Positions 1 through 9,038 of a DNA stretch of 64,000 nucleotides are shown here, piece after piece. The stretch is from Lelliottia jeotgali. GTDB lineage: Bacteria; Pseudomonadota; Gammaproteobacteria; Enterobacterales; Enterobacteriaceae. The translations under genes were made by a program, and so were the position numbers. The stretch is from NCBI GenBank assembly GCA_002271215.1, contig CP018628.1, positions 4,278,001 to 4,342,000 on the forward strand, read 5' to 3'. Numbering within the stretch: the stretch's first letter is position 1; each line of letters begins with the position of its first letter. The notes under the pieces are model-generated. The model ran no database searches, had not been told where the DNA came from, and saw nothing but the letters and a program-made list of their open reading frames with translations.

Positions 1-237
1 ATTGGCACGCAGCTGGAAGTGGTGGATGGCAAATTGACCGGTAATATCACCGGGCATAACTGCCGCTGTGCGCAGAAGGTGGCGAGACTGGAGCGGGTGT
101 ATGGCGATCTGAACGATTACCATCTGCGCGCCTGGGGCGATACACGCGGCGACCATGAGCTGCTGGCGGCGGCGCAAGATCCACACTGGCGGCATTTCCA
201 CCCGCCAAGAGCGCGACGTAATTCACCGATTAAGTAG
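1..237 (+). CDS. HAD-IB-like hydrolase, C-terminal part (5' end outside window)
   Basis: An open frame runs from base 1 to a TAG at 235-237 and gives the last 78 residues of a protein. It contains AWGDTRGDHELL, which fits HAD motif IV (GDxxxD), where the two aspartates bind the catalytic magnesium. The preceding NITGHNCRCAQKVARL segment resembles the substrate-facing region of SerB-like HAD-IB phosphatases. The likely role is hydrolysis of a small phosphorylated substrate. The N-terminal DxDGT nucleophile motif lies outside the window, so the family call rests on the tail only. The gene is followed directly by REP repeats. Confidence 0.6.
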   Translation: MGTQLEVVDGKLTGNITGHNCRCAQKVARLERVYGDLNDYHLRAWGDTRGDHELLAAAQDPHWRHFHPPRARRNSPIK

Positions 238-245
238 TCGGTATC

Positions 246-366
246 GCCGGGTGGCGGCTTCGCTTTACCCGGCCTACAGATTCTGTGCGGCTTTTTTGCC
301 GGGTGGCGGCTCCGCCTTACCCGGCCTACAAAACTTGTAGGCCCGTGCAGGCGAAGCGTCGCCGGG
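246..366. repeat. REP/BIME cluster, three units
   Basis: Three copies of an imperfect palindrome of about 33 bases lie between the HAD gene and the terC-like gene: 246-278, 298-330 and, inverted, 336-366. Each has the core GCCGGGTGGCGGCT...TTACCCGGCCTACA, with the third diverged. The alternating orientation is typical of bacterial interspersed mosaic elements. They sit in a convergent 3' region and could act as mRNA 3' stabilisers or terminators. Confidence 0.85.
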
Positions 367-370
367 CATA

Positions 371-1396
371 TCAGGCCGCACGTTTCCCAGGGAACACCAC
401 GCTCGCAATAATTCCTAACGCCAGCACGCCCAGTACCACAAACAGGCTCATGTTCGCGGAGATGTTGTACCCGTGATGCCAGAAGTGGTCAGTCGCATTC
501 AGCCCCAGTTTGAACGCGACGAAGAACAGTAGCAGCACCACGGATTTCTCCAGATGGACCAGGTACTGTTTCAGCGCTTCGAGCACAAAATAGAGCGTAC
601 GCAGGCCAAGGATCGCGAACATCATCGCGCTGTAAATGATCAGCGGTTCGCGGCTAACGGCGATAATCGCGGGTACGGAATCAAAAGCAAACATCACGTC
701 AGACAGCTCAACTACCGCCACGCACAGCAGCAGCGGCGTCGCGTAGCGCTTCGCTTTTTTGACGCGCCCTACCATCACATCCTGGTTTTCCGGTTTTTCC
801 AGCTCCGCATCCACCTCTTTCTGCGTCAGCAAAAAGGCGTTGCTGCTGATCTTCGGCCACACCGGGTAAAAGCGTTTTACCAGGCGATACGCCAGATGGT
901 GGGAATAATCTTCCACCTCGTCGCTCTCTTCGTTACGACGGAGCATCATCAGCGCAGTCCAGCCTACCACCAGCGCAAAAATCACTTCCACGTAAGGCCC
1001 CAGGCTCAACAGGCTGGTCCCGATCGCCACGAAAATCCCACGGAACACAATCGCCCCCAGCACGCCCCAGTAGAGTACGCGATGACGATACTTATCCGGC
1101 ACGCCGAACCAGGCAAAAATCGCCATCATCACGAACAGGTTATCGACTGAGAGCACCTCTTCCAGCGCATAGCCGGTGAGGAACAGGCTCGCCATTTCGG
1201 CACCGTGATGGACATACAGGAACCCGGCAAACGCCATCGCTAACATGACCCAGAACAGGGACCACATCACGGCGCTTTTCAGCGAGATAGGTTTGTCATG
1301 ACGGTGCATGAAGAGATCGATAAACATCGCCCCGACCGCCATCACCACAAAGACAACAACGGTTTCCGTCGGGAAACCGAGATGAGCAGATTCCAT
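371..1396 (-). CDS. TerC/Alx-family integral membrane protein
   Basis: 341-residue polytopic membrane protein of the TerC family, which includes Alx and the tellurite-resistance TerC; family members are linked to metal-ion (notably manganese) handling. The conserved acidic motifs VLSVDNLFV and ELSDVMFAFDSVPA are both present, with the cytoplasmic RxxKRxxPxWP-type loop between the two membrane halves. The start at 1396 (MESAHLGFPTET) is preferred over one 13 codons upstream, because an AGGG stands at normal spacing before it and TerC proteins begin with this sequence. It stands alone: no other ter genes are nearby. A terminator separates it from the channel gene upstream. The substrate is not known from sequence. 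Confidence 0.85.
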   Translation of the reverse strand: MESAHLGFPTETVVVFVVMAVGAMFIDLFMHRHDKPISLKSAVMWSLFWVMLAMAFAGFLYVHHGAEMASLFLTGYALEEVLSVDNLFVMMAIFAWFGVPDKYRHRVLYWGVLGAIVFRGIFVAIGTSLLSLGPYVEVIFALVVGWTALMMLRRNEESDEVEDYSHHLAYRLVKRFYPVWPKISSNAFLLTQKEVDAELEKPENQDVMVGRVKKAKRYATPLLLCVAVVELSDVMFAFDSVPAIIAVSREPLIIYSAMMFAILGLRTLYFVLEALKQYLVHLEKSVVLLLFFVAFKLGLNATDHFWHHGYNISANMSLFVVLGVLALGIIASVVFPGKRAA

Positions 1397-1450
1397 TACA
1401 CAACCCTTTTTGAGTACAAAATACACACCATGCAAAATGCAAAAACGAAC

Positions 1451-1480
1451 AAAATAAAAAGTGGGCTATATGCCGCCCCA
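1451..1480 (-). terminator. Probable rho-independent terminator of the yhiN-mechanosensitive channel pair
   Basis: On the minus strand a TGGG(G)C/GCCCA stem with a one-base bulge is followed by TTTTTATTTT. It lies just after the stop of the channel gene and before the terC-like gene. Confidence 0.55.
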
Positions 1481-1490
1481 ATCAAGTTTA

Positions 1491-3923
1491 TCACTGACCT
1501 TTGGCTTCATCCTCAGCCTTGATTCTGTGCGGCTGCTCCAGCACCATTGTTTGCGTCTGGCTCAGGCTAATGCCCGCCGCACGCAGCATTTTAAGGATTT
1601 CATACAGCAGGTCGCTGCGCGTTCCGCTGACCATACGCGGGCTGTTCACGTACCCGGTCACGCTCAGCACAATGCCGTTTGGCCCCAGCTCTTTAAAACT
1701 GACCGATGGTGCAGGCGTTTCCAGAATAGAGTCATGCAAGGAATACGCTTCCAGAAGCAGATTGCGCACCTGTTCCGGGTCGATATCCAGCGGGAAAGTC
1801 AGCGCGATGGTGGCAACGCCCTGCGCATTACCCATCGTCGCGTTACGCACGTTCTGGGAAATGAGCTGCGAGTTCGGGACAATGACCGTGGATTTATCAC
1901 TGAGCTGAATTTCCGTCGCACGCACGTTGATGCGACGGATATCACCTTCCACACCACTGATGCTCACCAAATCCCCCACTTTCACCGGGCGTTCCGTCAG
2001 CAGAATCAGACCGGAGATAAAGTTCTTTACGATCTCCTGCAAACCAAAACCGATACCGACCGACAAGGCGCTGACGATCCACGCCAGCCGATTCCACTCA
2101 ATGCCGAGCATCGACAGGGTGAGCATAATCAGCAGGACGTAACCGACGTTGGTGAACAGCGTCACCAGCGACGCGCGCAGCCCTCTGTCCATCGTGGTTT
2201 TCGGCAGGAATTCGTGATCCAGCCAGCGGCGTGAGGAGCGCAAGATGTACCATCCGACCACCAGGCACAGCACGGCATTGACCGCGTGCGCCGGGATGAT
2301 GTTCATGCTCTCAAGACCTTTCCCGCCCCAGATGTCGGCGATTTTACTGACCAGTTCCAGCGGCGTGGTGGTGCCGAAGGTGCCGTTGAGCAGCGCAACG
2401 AGGGCCATCAACAGCAGCGTGGTTTTACCCAGCGCAGAGAACAGCGTCGATGCCAGAGACAGATGGCGCTCGTTGACGCTCAGCGTGCTTTGTAAAATCT
2501 TCCCGCTTTGGGTCGTCGGCGAGAACACCGCTTCGCACAAGTCCACCACGAAGTGGATCAGCAGATACAGGCAGCTGACCACCAGGCCAATCCACAGCAG
2601 TTCAAAGGTGACAAACCGCGCCAACGGAATATAGCCAATCAACAGCGCAAGCAGAATCACGAACGCCGTCAGGCTGATCACCAGATGGATAAGACCCGCC
2701 ATCGTCGAACGCGCCTCGGTTTGCTCGCCTTCAGCGCGCATTTTACGCCGCATTCGGTTAACGCGTATTGGGGCGATCAGGCAGTTCAGCGCCACCAGCA
2801 GCGCCGACAAACCGTTACCAAACAGCGTCGCATCAATGCTCGACCCGACCAGGCCGTTGAGCTGCTCGATAATGCCGAAAATGAAAATAAACGCCGCAAG
2901 CAGAATCGGGAACGAGGCGAGCGTTTTCGCCAGCGGATCGGCAATGCCCGGCAAGCGCCACGACGGATGGCTGTTCGACAGCAACGCGATCCCCAGACCG
3001 GCAATCACCGCCGAGAACCAGGTAAGTTCAATCAACTGATCGGCAAAATCCATCACCAGGCGGGAGGTGTCCGGCAAACGCGTAAAGATATAGCACAGCA
3101 GTTGCATGCTGATGCCGAACGTTACCGTGGTGCTGAGCGTGGTGAAACAGGCGAGGAAGCTGCGGCGAAAACGCCCCTGCGGTAACCAGCGCGGCAGGAT
3201 CCAGTTCATCGGTTTATCCAGCGCTTTGCGTCCGAACAGACCAATAATGAGCGCCAGTAAGAGATAAAAACCGGAGCCTAAGTACCACTCTTCGTCCCAC
3301 GCCTGATGCCAGGCGTCGCTGACCTGCGAGCCAAATTCATTAAACCGCTGCGTGTCTTTCTCGTTGGGCGAGATCAGCGGCGACCAGAATTTCTCCCCCA
3401 GAATGCTGCCCGTATTCAGGGCGATCTGCGTTTTCAGCGCATCGCGTCGCAGGCCGTAGATTTGGCTGGAGAGATTCTGGGCATTAACGGCGATAGCTTT
3501 GACTTGCTCAATCTGGGTGGTCAGCAGCGTTTTGCTGTTATTAAGTTGCTTACGCTGGCCGACTACCTGCGCCGTTTCCGTGACCGTACCCGGAGCGGGA
3601 GCCGGGCCGAGGACATCAAGCTGCGCCTGAATCTGCGTCAGCTGGGGTGCGAGCTGCACGGCCAGTTTATTTGCGTCTTCGGCGAGTTTGAGCGCATCGT
3701 CATTCAGAGCGGTGAATTTCTTTTCCGTCTTCACCGCAGAAACCTGCTGCTTGAGCGTATCCAGCCGTTTTTGCAGAGCCGGAAGCGCGGTGCTGACGTT
3801 CACCTTTACCGGCTGTTCGGTCTCGGTGGTCGCAGGAGCGTCTTCCGCCTGTGAAAGAAAAGGCGTCATCATCAGACATAACAACAATGCCAGCAGCGCT
3901 GGCATTTTTAACATTTTTTGCAT
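1491..3923 (-). CDS. DUF3772 / MscS-family mechanosensitive channel
   Basis: 810-residue inner-membrane protein. It has a signal peptide (about residues 1-26, ending LSQA), a periplasmic helical and coiled-coil-rich domain of about 180 residues (DUF3772-like), about ten hydrophobic segments, and a C-terminal MscS core. The core shows the pore-lining helix and beta domain hallmarks SVGIGFGLQEIVKNFISG, VGDLVSISGVEGDIRRINVRATEI and VPNSQL. The family opens under membrane tension to release solutes during hypo-osmotic shock. It follows yhiN by 37 bases on the same strand, so the two are probably cotranscribed. It is not MscS (too long) and differs from MscK and MscM in the N-terminal domain. Which osmotic condition it serves is unknown. 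Confidence 0.85.
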   Translation of the reverse strand: MQKMLKMPALLALLLCLMMTPFLSQAEDAPATTETEQPVKVNVSTALPALQKRLDTLKQQVSAVKTEKKFTALNDDALKLAEDANKLAVQLAPQLTQIQAQLDVLGPAPAPGTVTETAQVVGQRKQLNNSKTLLTTQIEQVKAIAVNAQNLSSQIYGLRRDALKTQIALNTGSILGEKFWSPLISPNEKDTQRFNEFGSQVSDAWHQAWDEEWYLGSGFYLLLALIIGLFGRKALDKPMNWILPRWLPQGRFRRSFLACFTTLSTTVTFGISMQLLCYIFTRLPDTSRLVMDFADQLIELTWFSAVIAGLGIALLSNSHPSWRLPGIADPLAKTLASFPILLAAFIFIFGIIEQLNGLVGSSIDATLFGNGLSALLVALNCLIAPIRVNRMRRKMRAEGEQTEARSTMAGLIHLVISLTAFVILLALLIGYIPLARFVTFELLWIGLVVSCLYLLIHFVVDLCEAVFSPTTQSGKILQSTLSVNERHLSLASTLFSALGKTTLLLMALVALLNGTFGTTTPLELVSKIADIWGGKGLESMNIIPAHAVNAVLCLVVGWYILRSSRRWLDHEFLPKTTMDRGLRASLVTLFTNVGYVLLIMLTLSMLGIEWNRLAWIVSALSVGIGFGLQEIVKNFISGLILLTERPVKVGDLVSISGVEGDIRRINVRATEIQLSDKSTVIVPNSQLISQNVRNATMGNAQGVATIALTFPLDIDPEQVRNLLLEAYSLHDSILETPAPSVSFKELGPNGIVLSVTGYVNSPRMVSGTRSDLLYEILKMLRAAGISLSQTQTMVLEQPHRIKAEDEAKGQ

Positions 3924-3960
3924 AGTCAGGTTATATCCGCGAATTCAAAAAAATGGATGA

Positions 3961-5157
3961 TTAATCGCTTTGCGCCAGTGCCTGCGCACAGGCCCACGCG
4001 CTGGCCCAGGCCCACTGGAAGTTGTATCCGCCCAGCCAGCCCGTCACGTCCATCACTTCACCGATAAAGTACAGGCCAGGAACCTTGCGGGCTTCCATTG
4101 TTCGGGAAGAGAGTTCGTCGGTGTCCACGCCGCCCAGCGTCACTTCTGCCGTGCGATAGCCTTCGGTGCCGTTTGGCTGGACGCGCCAGTGGGTCAGCGT
4201 GTCGACCAGCGCCTGCTGATCGCGTACGTTGAGTTGCTTAAGCGTAACATCTGGAATTTGCCCCAGCAGTTGCAGACATTCAATCAGACGTTTCGGCAAC
4301 TGCATCGCCAGTGTGTTTTTCAGGCTTTGATTTGGATGCGCAGCGCGTTGTTCATCAAGGAACGCAGCCAAATCGCAGTCCGGGACTAAATTGACGGTAA
4401 CGAACTCGCCCGGCTGCCAGTAGCTGGAGATTTGCAGCACTGCCGGGCCAGACAGTCCACGATGGGTGAAAAGCAGGTTTTCGCGAAAAACCGTGCCGTC
4501 TTCAGCGGTGATCGTCGAGGCCACCGATACGCCGGACAATGTCTGAAGCTGCTCCAGCAGCGGTTTGTGCAGGGTAAACGGCACCAGACCTGCGCGCGTT
4601 GGCAGCACTTTCAGGCCAAACTGCTCGGCGATTTTATAGCCAAACGGCGTTGCGCCCAGTCCAGGCATCGACAGCCCGCCGCTGGCGATCACCAGTTTGT
4701 CGGCGCTAACCGTGTCGCCGTTCAGTTCCAGCGTATAACCGCTGTCATCGCGCGAGACGCTCAACACTTCGGTGCGCAAGCGTGTGATGACGCTACCCTT
4801 CTCGCATTCGGCCACCAGCATATCGACAATCTGCTGCGCGGAGTCATCACAAAACAGCTGGCCCAGCGTTTTTTCGTGCCAGGCAATTCCGTGTTTACCG
4901 ACCAGATCGATAAAATCCCACTGGGTATATCGCGCCAGGGCAGATTTGCAAAAATGACGGTTTTGGCTCAAATACGCGGCGGGTTCGACATATAAATTCG
5001 TAAAGTTGCAGCGACCCCCGCCAGACATCAGGATCTTGCGGCCGGGTTTCTTACCATTATCCAGCAACAGAACACGACGACCCGCCTGCCCGGCCATCGC
5101 CGCACAGAACATTCCCGCCGCACCGGCGCCAATAATGACGGCATCAAACCTTTCCAC
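3961..5157 (-). CDS. yhiN: YhiN, HI0933-family FAD-binding protein
   Basis: 398-residue flavoprotein of the HI0933/BaiN family, nearly the same length as E. coli YhiN. The N-terminal FAD site is clear (DAVIIGAGAAGMFCA, GxGxxG), followed by GRRVLLLDNGKKPGRKILMSGGGRCNFTN, a family signature. The C-terminal MDVTGWLGGYNFQWAWASA closes the flavin-binding fold. It is likely a soluble oxidoreductase; the physiological substrate is not established. The start at 5157 gives the expected N-terminus. It is divergent from pitA (230-base gap), as in E. coli, and appears to head a two-gene unit with the mechanosensitive channel. Confidence 0.92.
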   Translation of the reverse strand: MERFDAVIIGAGAAGMFCAAMAGQAGRRVLLLDNGKKPGRKILMSGGGRCNFTNLYVEPAAYLSQNRHFCKSALARYTQWDFIDLVGKHGIAWHEKTLGQLFCDDSAQQIVDMLVAECEKGSVITRLRTEVLSVSRDDSGYTLELNGDTVSADKLVIASGGLSMPGLGATPFGYKIAEQFGLKVLPTRAGLVPFTLHKPLLEQLQTLSGVSVASTITAEDGTVFRENLLFTHRGLSGPAVLQISSYWQPGEFVTVNLVPDCDLAAFLDEQRAAHPNQSLKNTLAMQLPKRLIECLQLLGQIPDVTLKQLNVRDQQALVDTLTHWRVQPNGTEGYRTAEVTLGGVDTDELSSRTMEARKVPGLYFIGEVMDVTGWLGGYNFQWAWASAWACAQALAQSD

Positions 5158-5387
5158 ATCAAAATCCTCTTGTTTAACCGGCGCGAATTGTAAAGTTTCC
5201 TATGTGGTCGCACCAGCGCAAAAAAGCGATATGTCAGTCATTTATTTGAAATATAAAATATATTTCTTTACCAGACGTAAACAAACCAGAAGGTATATCA
5301 AAAAAAAGCTATATTTCACTTTGCCCGTTGCGCATTTGTCCTGGATAATGCGCCGCGTTCATGTCCTCCTAAATGGCGTAACGTCCT

Positions 5388-6887
5388 ATGCTACATTTGT
5401 TTGCTGGTCTGGATTTACATACCGGGCTTTTACTATTGCTTGCTCTGGCATTTGTACTGTTTTACGAAGCTATCAATGGCTTCCACGACACTGCGAACGC
5501 AGTCGCAACGGTTATCTACACTCGCGCAATGCGATCGCAAGTTGCGGTTGTTATGGCGGCTGTCTTTAACTTCTTTGGTGTTCTTCTCGGTGGTCTAAGC
5601 GTAGCCTACGCCATCGTTCACATGCTGCCTACGGATCTGCTTCTGAATATGAGTTCAGCGCATGGTCTTGCGATGGTATTTTCTATGCTGCTTGCCGCCA
5701 TTATCTGGAACCTCGGTACCTGGTATTTCGGCCTGCCTGCATCCAGTTCTCACACGCTGATCGGCGCGATTATCGGTATCGGGTTAACTAACGCCCTGAT
5801 GACCGGCACGTCTGTCGTTGACGCACTGAACATCCCTAAAGTGATGGGGATCTTCGGTTCACTGATTATTTCCCCTATTGTGGGCCTGGTCGTTGCAGGT
5901 GGATTGATTTTCATCCTGCGTCGTTACTGGAGCGGTACCAAAAAACGCGCCCGTATTCACCTGACTCCCGCAGAACGTGAAAAGAAAGATGGCAAGAAAA
6001 AGCCGCCATTCTGGACGCGTATCGCTCTGATTCTTTCCGCTATTGGTGTCGCCTTCTCTCACGGCGCAAACGACGGTCAGAAAGGCATTGGCCTGGTCAT
6101 GCTGGTCCTGATTGGTGTCGCTCCGGCAGGGTTCGTGGTCAACATGAACGCCACCGGATACGAAATCACCCGTACCCGTGATGCCGTTAACAACGTCGAA
6201 GTTTACTTCCAGCAGCACCCTGAGCTGTTGAAACGAGTGACCGGTGTTGATCAGCTGATTCCTTCTCCACAGCCAGGCGCCACTACTGCACCAGGCGAGT
6301 TCCACTGCCATCCGGCAAACGCGATCAGCGCGCTGGAACGTGCTAAAGGAATGCTGAGTGATATCGAAAGCTACGACAAACTGACCGTTGATCAACGTGG
6401 CCAGCTGCGCCGTATCATGCTGTGCATCTCTGATGTGACCGATAAAGTCGCGAAACAGCCTGATGTGAACAACGATGACCAGCGTCTGCTGAAGAAACTG
6501 AAAGGCGATATGCTCAATACCATTGAGTACGCGCCAATCTGGATAATCATGGCGGTCGCGCTGGCACTGGGTATCGGGACAATGATTGGCTGGCGTCGTG
6601 TGGCGACCACCATCGGCGAGAAGATTGGTAAGAAAGGCATGACGTATGCGCAGGGTATGTCCGCGCAGATGACCGCTGCCGTTTCTATCGGTCTGGCGAG
6701 CTACACCGGTATGCCGGTTTCAACCACTCACGTTCTGTCTTCTTCGGTTGCCGGTACGATGATTGTTGATGGCGGCGGTTTGCAGCGTAAAACCGTGACC
6801 AACATTCTGATGGCCTGGGTGTTTACCCTCCCGGCATCGATTCTGCTTTCGGGTGGCCTGTACTGGCTGTCGCTGAAACTGATTTGA
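5388..6887 (+). CDS. pitA: PitA low-affinity phosphate:H+ symporter
   Basis: 499-residue inner-membrane transporter that takes up metal-phosphate complexes with protons. Both PHO4 repeats are visible: [16 protein letters not shown] near the N-terminus with [12 protein letters not shown], and [15 protein letters not shown] with [16 protein letters not shown] in the second half. A charged cytoplasmic loop ([16 protein letters not shown]) separates membrane segments. The sequence is nearly collinear with E. coli PitA over its whole length, and the start [13 protein letters not shown] matches it. The Shine-Dalgarno is weak. A strong terminator follows within 20 bases of the stop. Confidence 0.97.
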   Translation: MLHLFAGLDLHTGLLLLLALAFVLFYEAINGFHDTANAVATVIYTRAMRSQVAVVMAAVFNFFGVLLGGLSVAYAIVHMLPTDLLLNMSSAHGLAMVFSMLLAAIIWNLGTWYFGLPASSSHTLIGAIIGIGLTNALMTGTSVVDALNIPKVMGIFGSLIISPIVGLVVAGGLIFILRRYWSGTKKRARIHLTPAEREKKDGKKKPPFWTRIALILSAIGVAFSHGANDGQKGIGLVMLVLIGVAPAGFVVNMNATGYEITRTRDAVNNVEVYFQQHPELLKRVTGVDQLIPSPQPGATTAPGEFHCHPANAISALERAKGMLSDIESYDKLTVDQRGQLRRIMLCISDVTDKVAKQPDVNNDDQRLLKKLKGDMLNTIEYAPIWIIMAVALALGIGTMIGWRRVATTIGEKIGKKGMTYAQGMSAQMTAAVSIGLASYTGMPVSTTHVLSSSVAGTMIVDGGGLQRKTVTNILMAWVFTLPASILLSGGLYWLSLKLI

Positions 6888-6903
6888 TGTAAGGCTGGAA
6901 ATG

Positions 6904-6938
6904 AAAAAGCGGGTCAGGAAACTGACCCGCTTTTTTTT
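6904..6938 (+). terminator. pitA rho-independent terminator
   Basis: Perfect nine-base-pair stem GCGGGTCAG/CTGACCCGC with a GAAA loop, flanked by five A and eight T, so it could work in both directions. It insulates pitA from the toxin cassette downstream. Confidence 0.93.
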
Positions 6939-7080
6939 GGCGATGACGTTGCGGATGTCCCTCAACCCACTGATGGCATTAGATTAATCTGAGCTTTTTT
7001 TGTACAGAACTTGACATCATTCGCGGTCTATTCTCCTGAGCGAAGCCGGAAACAACTTACGGATGAGACAAGGAGATAAA

Positions 7081-7469
7081 ATGGCTGCAGTACCAACCCC
7101 AGGCTCAGGTTCAATCGTTATCGCCAACAATATGCGGGATGCTCGTCAACATGGGATGTCGCGCAATATGGCAACGGCCTCAACCTATTATTGGTTCTAT
7201 CAAAAGGTCAGGAATGGTGGCCCGAGGGACTACAAAAAATTTGATCCCTACTTTGCAGCATTTGGGAATTTCAATTTTGGCGCGGCAGGCATAGCAGCGG
7301 GTATCCCTGCAAATATCCTACTCATGGGCGCGGGATGGGCTCAGGGACGAGCGGGTACCTCGAAACCCGGATGGGAAAATGGTATGAAAAACCACCCTAT
7401 GGCGATGACCCGACGGACCAACGCAATATCAGAGACGGAATAGATTATGCCATTCAAAACGGCTATTAA
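7081..7469 (+). pseudogene. Ntox44-type polymorphic toxin, frameshifted near the 3' end
   Basis: Small stand-alone protein resembling the bacterial toxin 44 (Ntox44) domain of polymorphic toxins: STYYWFYQKVRNGGPRDYKK, FGNFNFGAAGIAAG and GWAQGRAGTS. Read straight through, the frame ends at 7443 with an unrelated tail (120 residues). In the -1 frame from 7374, the sequence instead gives GKWYEKPPYGDDPTDQRN, then IRDGIDYAIQNGY and a TAA at 7467-7469, which is the expected Ntox44 C-terminus. Restoring one G in TGGGAAAA (7372-7379) would rejoin them into about 129 residues. The start at 7081 has AGGAG at 7071-7075. No delivery domain (PAAR, RHS, signal peptide) is visible. It is inserted between pitA and uspB, adjacent in E. 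coli. The activity (predicted nuclease in the family literature) is inferred. Confidence 0.75.
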
Positions 7470-7854
7470 GTGGATACATCGACTGGTCACCGTTTCGCTG
7501 ATTGTTTTGGTGGCAGGTTTTTTATGGCTCAACCATCAGCCAGATAATCGGGATAATGACGAGCTACAAAGAGCTTTTAAGTTATCTGATAGTATGTGGC
7601 TGTACATGACCGTTAACAGCAACGGTGGCGCAACGGTGCCAGTGCTGTACCGTTATTACCTGTCCAGGGAGATCCCCGGGAAAGATACGGACGTTATCCG
7701 CCAGCTAAACGCGCTAACACCCTTCCTTGAAGGTGATGGCAGTATCACGGCTACCCGCATTGAGGATAACGGTGGCATAAGCATCACTTACAGCGGGAAG
7801 GTTTTCTCACTGAACGCCAATGTTTCTAACATCCGGTTTACGCTCAAACCCTGA
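7447..7854 (+). CDS. Probable membrane-anchored immunity protein for the Ntox44 toxin
   Basis: 135-residue protein with a short cytoplasmic N-terminus, one hydrophobic segment (about residues 12-28, RLVTVSLIVLVAGFLWLNH) and a C-terminal domain of about 105 residues that would face the periplasm. I recognise no named family. Its ATG lies 23 bases inside the end of the reconstructed toxin reading frame. That overlap suggests translational coupling and is the main reason to call it an immunity gene. It appears intact although the toxin is frameshifted. The start could be lower if another in-frame codon is used, but the hydrophobic segment would then be truncated. The function is inferred from context only. 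Confidence 0.6.
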   Translation: MPFKTAIKWIHRLVTVSLIVLVAGFLWLNHQPDNRDNDELQRAFKLSDSMWLYMTVNSNGGATVPVLYRYYLSREIPGKDTDVIRQLNALTPFLEGDGSITATRIEDNGGISITYSGKVFSLNANVSNIRFTLKP

Positions 7855-7863
7855 TGGCAAGAC

Positions 7864-7881
7864 GGCGGGCATCACCCCGCC
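7864..7881. terminator. Short GC hairpin between convergent genes
   Basis: GGCGGG/CCCGCC stem with a six-base loop between the immunity gene and uspB, which converge. There is no clear T-run on either strand, so termination is only a possibility. Confidence 0.3.
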
Positions 7882-7891
7882 TCCCGCTCAT

Positions 7892-8227
7892 TCAATGCCA
7901 AATCACCAGCGCCACCATACTCACCACAACCAGCCCGCACAGGGCGCTGGTCAAAATGAACTGACGACGCAGACGCTCACAACGACGGATAAACTCGTCA
8001 TCATGATGATCGCGATAGCGCTGGGCGTAGATGTACCACACCAGACGCATCTGTTTGCTGGGCTGTCCATGCGACGTGAAGAAGCCTCCACCATCCACAT
8101 ACTGATAAAGCAACGGATCGCAACCACGAAGTACCACTAATAGCGCGCGTAATGATGAGAAATAGCGCGCCATATTCACTATGCAAACCACACATAAAGC
8201 CCAAAACAATGCGACGGTGCTAATCAT
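7892..8227 (-). CDS. uspB: UspB, universal stress protein B
   Basis: 111-residue inner-membrane protein with hydrophobic segments at each end ([17 protein letters not shown] and the C-terminal [17 protein letters not shown]) and a charged central loop [18 protein letters not shown]. It is collinear with E. coli UspB, a sigma-S-dependent protein needed for stationary-phase ethanol resistance. An upstream in-frame codon at 8251 would add eight residues, but the start at 8227 gives the conserved length. It is divergent from uspA with 282 bases between, as in E. coli. Confidence 0.95.
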   Translation of the reverse strand: MISTVALFWALCVVCIVNMARYFSSLRALLVVLRGCDPLLYQYVDGGGFFTSHGQPSKQMRLVWYIYAQRYRDHHDDEFIRRCERLRRQFILTSALCGLVVVSMVALVIWH

Positions 8228-8509
8228 ACTTCCTCCCCGGCGTCCGCCCACGAAGCAAGACTTCTGGACAACCGCACCCCAATGCCCTGACAGACAGATC
8301 AGTGAAAGAATGACGAAAGTCGATCGGGTTCACGTTTTAATATCCGAACGGCTCATTAAATAGTGTAGGAGATCCGTTAATTTTTTTGCCACAAGGTTAA
8401 TCGTTATCAACACCAAAGCTTGAAAAATTTGTTGAACTGGGCCGTAATGAAGGCAGAAAGGCGACGGCTTACCTGATAGTCATCGATAACTTAAGGAAGG
8501 AGTAACACT

Positions 8510-8947
8510 ATGGCTTACAAACACATTCTCATCGCGGTAGACCTCTCCCCAGAGAGCAAAGTGCTGGTTGATAAAGCGGTATCCATGGCACGCCCATACA
8601 ACGCGAAAGTTTCTTTGATTCACGTTGATGTGAATTACTCCGATCTCTACACCGGTCTTATCGACGTCAATCTTGGCGATATGCAAAAACGCATCTCCGA
8701 AGAGACTCATCACGCGCTGTCTGAGCTCTCCACCAATGCAGGCTACCCAATTACCGAAACCTTAAGTGGTAGCGGCGATCTGGGTCAGGTGCTGGTCGAT
8801 GCGATTAAGAAATACGATATGGATCTGGTCGTTTGCGGTCATCACCAGGATTTCTGGAGCAAACTGATGTCCTCCGCACGCCAGCTGATCAACACCGTTC
8901 ACGTTGATATGCTGATTGTTCCGCTGCGTGATGAAGAAGACGAGTAA
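8510..8947 (+). CDS. uspA: UspA, universal stress protein A
   Basis: 145-residue soluble Usp-fold protein, made under growth arrest and many stresses, that dimerises in the cytoplasm. The start [16 protein letters not shown] and the C-terminal [13 protein letters not shown] match E. coli UspA. The C-terminal region lacks the Gly-x2-Gly-x9-Gly(S/T) ATP-binding motif of UspFG-type proteins, as expected for the UspA class. A clear AAGGAG precedes the ATG at normal spacing. The 282-base region upstream is shared with uspB. Confidence 0.97.
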   Translation: MAYKHILIAVDLSPESKVLVDKAVSMARPYNAKVSLIHVDVNYSDLYTGLIDVNLGDMQKRISEETHHALSELSTNAGYPITETLSGSGDLGQVLVDAIKKYDMDLVVCGHHQDFWSKLMSSARQLINTVHVDMLIVPLRDEEDE

Positions 8948-8953
8948 GGTTTT

Positions 8954-9037
8954 CCCCTCACCCTAACCCTCTCCCAAAGGGAGAGGGAACCACCGATCGA
9001 GCCCCTCTCCCCGTGGGAGAGGGGTTGGGGTGAGGGC
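8954..9037. repeat. Paired CCCTCTCCC-type extragenic hairpin element
   Basis: Two inverted units, 8954-8990 (CCCTCACCCTAACCCTCTCC then AAAGGGAGAGGG) and 9001-9037 (CCCTCTCC...GGGAGAGGGG then TTGGGGTGAGGG). Each forms its own hairpin, and the outer CCCTCACCC/GGGTGAGGG arms can pair across the whole element. It lies between the converging uspA and rsmJ genes. Related units occur at 27464-27505 and 47029-47171. Confidence 0.85.
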
Positions 9038-9038
9038 A

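Noticed and set aside
7360..7390. Programmed -1 ribosomal frameshift in the Ntox44 toxin
   Set aside because: TGGGAAAAT does not fit an X XXY YYZ slippery heptamer in the zero frame, and the P-site tRNA would mispair after the slip. A one-base deletion or read error is more likely.
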